Source: Microcaldota archaeon
Lineage (GTDB): Archaea; B1Sed10-29; JACOVT01
Reading direction: 5' to 3'
DNA length: 5,258 bases
NCBI GenBank assembly: GCA_016177165.1
Contig: JACOVT010000096.1
Location: 1-5,258 of the forward strand
Both the position numbers and the translations under genes were made by a program. The notes under the pieces were generated by a model. The model had not been told where the DNA came from, did no database searches, and saw only the letters and a list, made by a program, of their open reading frames with translations. Positions 4,887-5,258 of the stretch are shown here, piece after piece (position 1 is the stretch's first letter; each line of letters starts with the position of its first letter).

Positions 4887-5244
4887 GCAGCTTGTCGTTT
4901 GACCAGATCGCAGCACCAGTCTTCAAAGCCAGCGCAAAGTAGGGGGCATCATCAGGATCTGGCGACAATGCTTTAGCAGCATTCAGGAATGCAGCCGTTT
5001 CACTTGACGGCACAACTTTTACCTCGCTAGATAACATACTAGCCATACGTTCTACGTCTTGATATGTTCTGTTAGTGCGGGCGCTTATCGTGGGCATCAA
5101 CCTGCGCAACTCTTCCATAAGGTAATCCGGGGCAGAAAGATCCAGCTTCTTGTCAAACAGGAGCTCAGCATCCTTACCTTCGCAGAGTATGGCTGAGAAG
5201 AGGACGTTGATATCAACAACCAGCCTAATCCTGTTTTCTTCCAT
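4825..5244 (-). CDS. vapC: VapC-type PIN-domain ribonuclease toxin
   Basis: A 139-residue PIN-domain protein. The N-terminal strand RLVVDINVLFSAIL carries D11 and N13; APDYLMEEL carries the second acidic site (E44/E45); S94-P-D96-P-D98-D99-A-P-Y carries the third; and W114-S-N-D117-K the fourth. All expected metal-binding acids are present, so the nuclease looks active. VapC toxins are Mg-dependent endoribonucleases that cut tRNA, rRNA or mRNA. The C-terminus (VKVYSTYEVG) is complete. ATG 5244 fits the usual distance to the first catalytic Asp, but the frame stays open to the window edge 14 nt upstream, so a slightly earlier start cannot be excluded and its promoter is not visible. It is antiparallel to vapB, overlapping it by 62 nt, which is not the usual operon layout. 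A different antitoxin upstream of it outside the window is possible. Confidence 0.88.
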   Translation of the reverse strand: MEENRIRLVVDINVLFSAILCEGKDAELLFDKKLDLSAPDYLMEELRRLMPTISARTNRTYQDVERMASMLSSEVKVVPSSETAAFLNAAKALSPDPDDAPYFALALKTGAAIWSNDKLLKEQIVVKVYSTYEVGLLGT

Positions 5245-5258
5245 CCAGAATCGTGGGC

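Overview
The window looks archaeal. Four open reading frames that head a transcription unit each have a TATA-like box centred 25-27 nt upstream of the start codon and no Shine-Dalgarno. This is the layout of archaeal leaderless mRNAs. The two genes that sit second in an operon instead have GAGG motifs. The families present (RHH VapB, PIN-domain VapC, AbiE-like nucleotidyltransferases, a small extracytoplasmic lipoprotein-like protein) also fit an archaeon. A DPANN or other uncultivated lineage is possible, but the lineage is inference and cannot be fixed from this window.

Layout, left to right. (1) Bases 2-912 (+): the 3' end of an AbiEi-like antitoxin, then a full AbiEii-family nucleotidyltransferase toxin overlapping it by ATGA. 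(2) 969-1712 (-): an orphan basic, helical protein of unknown function with its own leaderless promoter. (3) 1713-1877: an intergenic stretch with a strong hairpin that resembles the right end of an IS200/IS605 (TnpB-type) element, but no transposase gene. (4) 3195-1878 (-): a winged-helix regulator followed, with a 17-nt overlap, by a second GG...DxD nucleotidyltransferase. This is a second AbiE-like (type IV) toxin-antitoxin candidate, with an inverted repeat between its TATA box and its start codon. (5) 3277-4494 (+): a secreted, cysteine-rich lipoprotein-like protein carrying what appears to be a degenerate M23-peptidase-like domain, transcribed divergently from module 4. (6) 4587-4886 (+) and 5244-4825 (-): a VapB-type antitoxin and a PIN-domain VapC-type toxin, arranged tail-to-tail with overlapping 3' coding ends instead of as an operon. 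The vapB promoter carries a perfect 20-bp palindrome centred on its TATA box.

The region therefore reads as a toxin-antitoxin-rich accessory island: three TA-like modules, an orphan, a possible transposon relic and one envelope protein in about 5.2 kb. The most unusual points are the convergent, overlapping vapB/vapC pair, the TATA-centred operator that also moves the vapB start 18 nt downstream, and the M23-like lipoprotein that lacks the metal-binding histidine motif.
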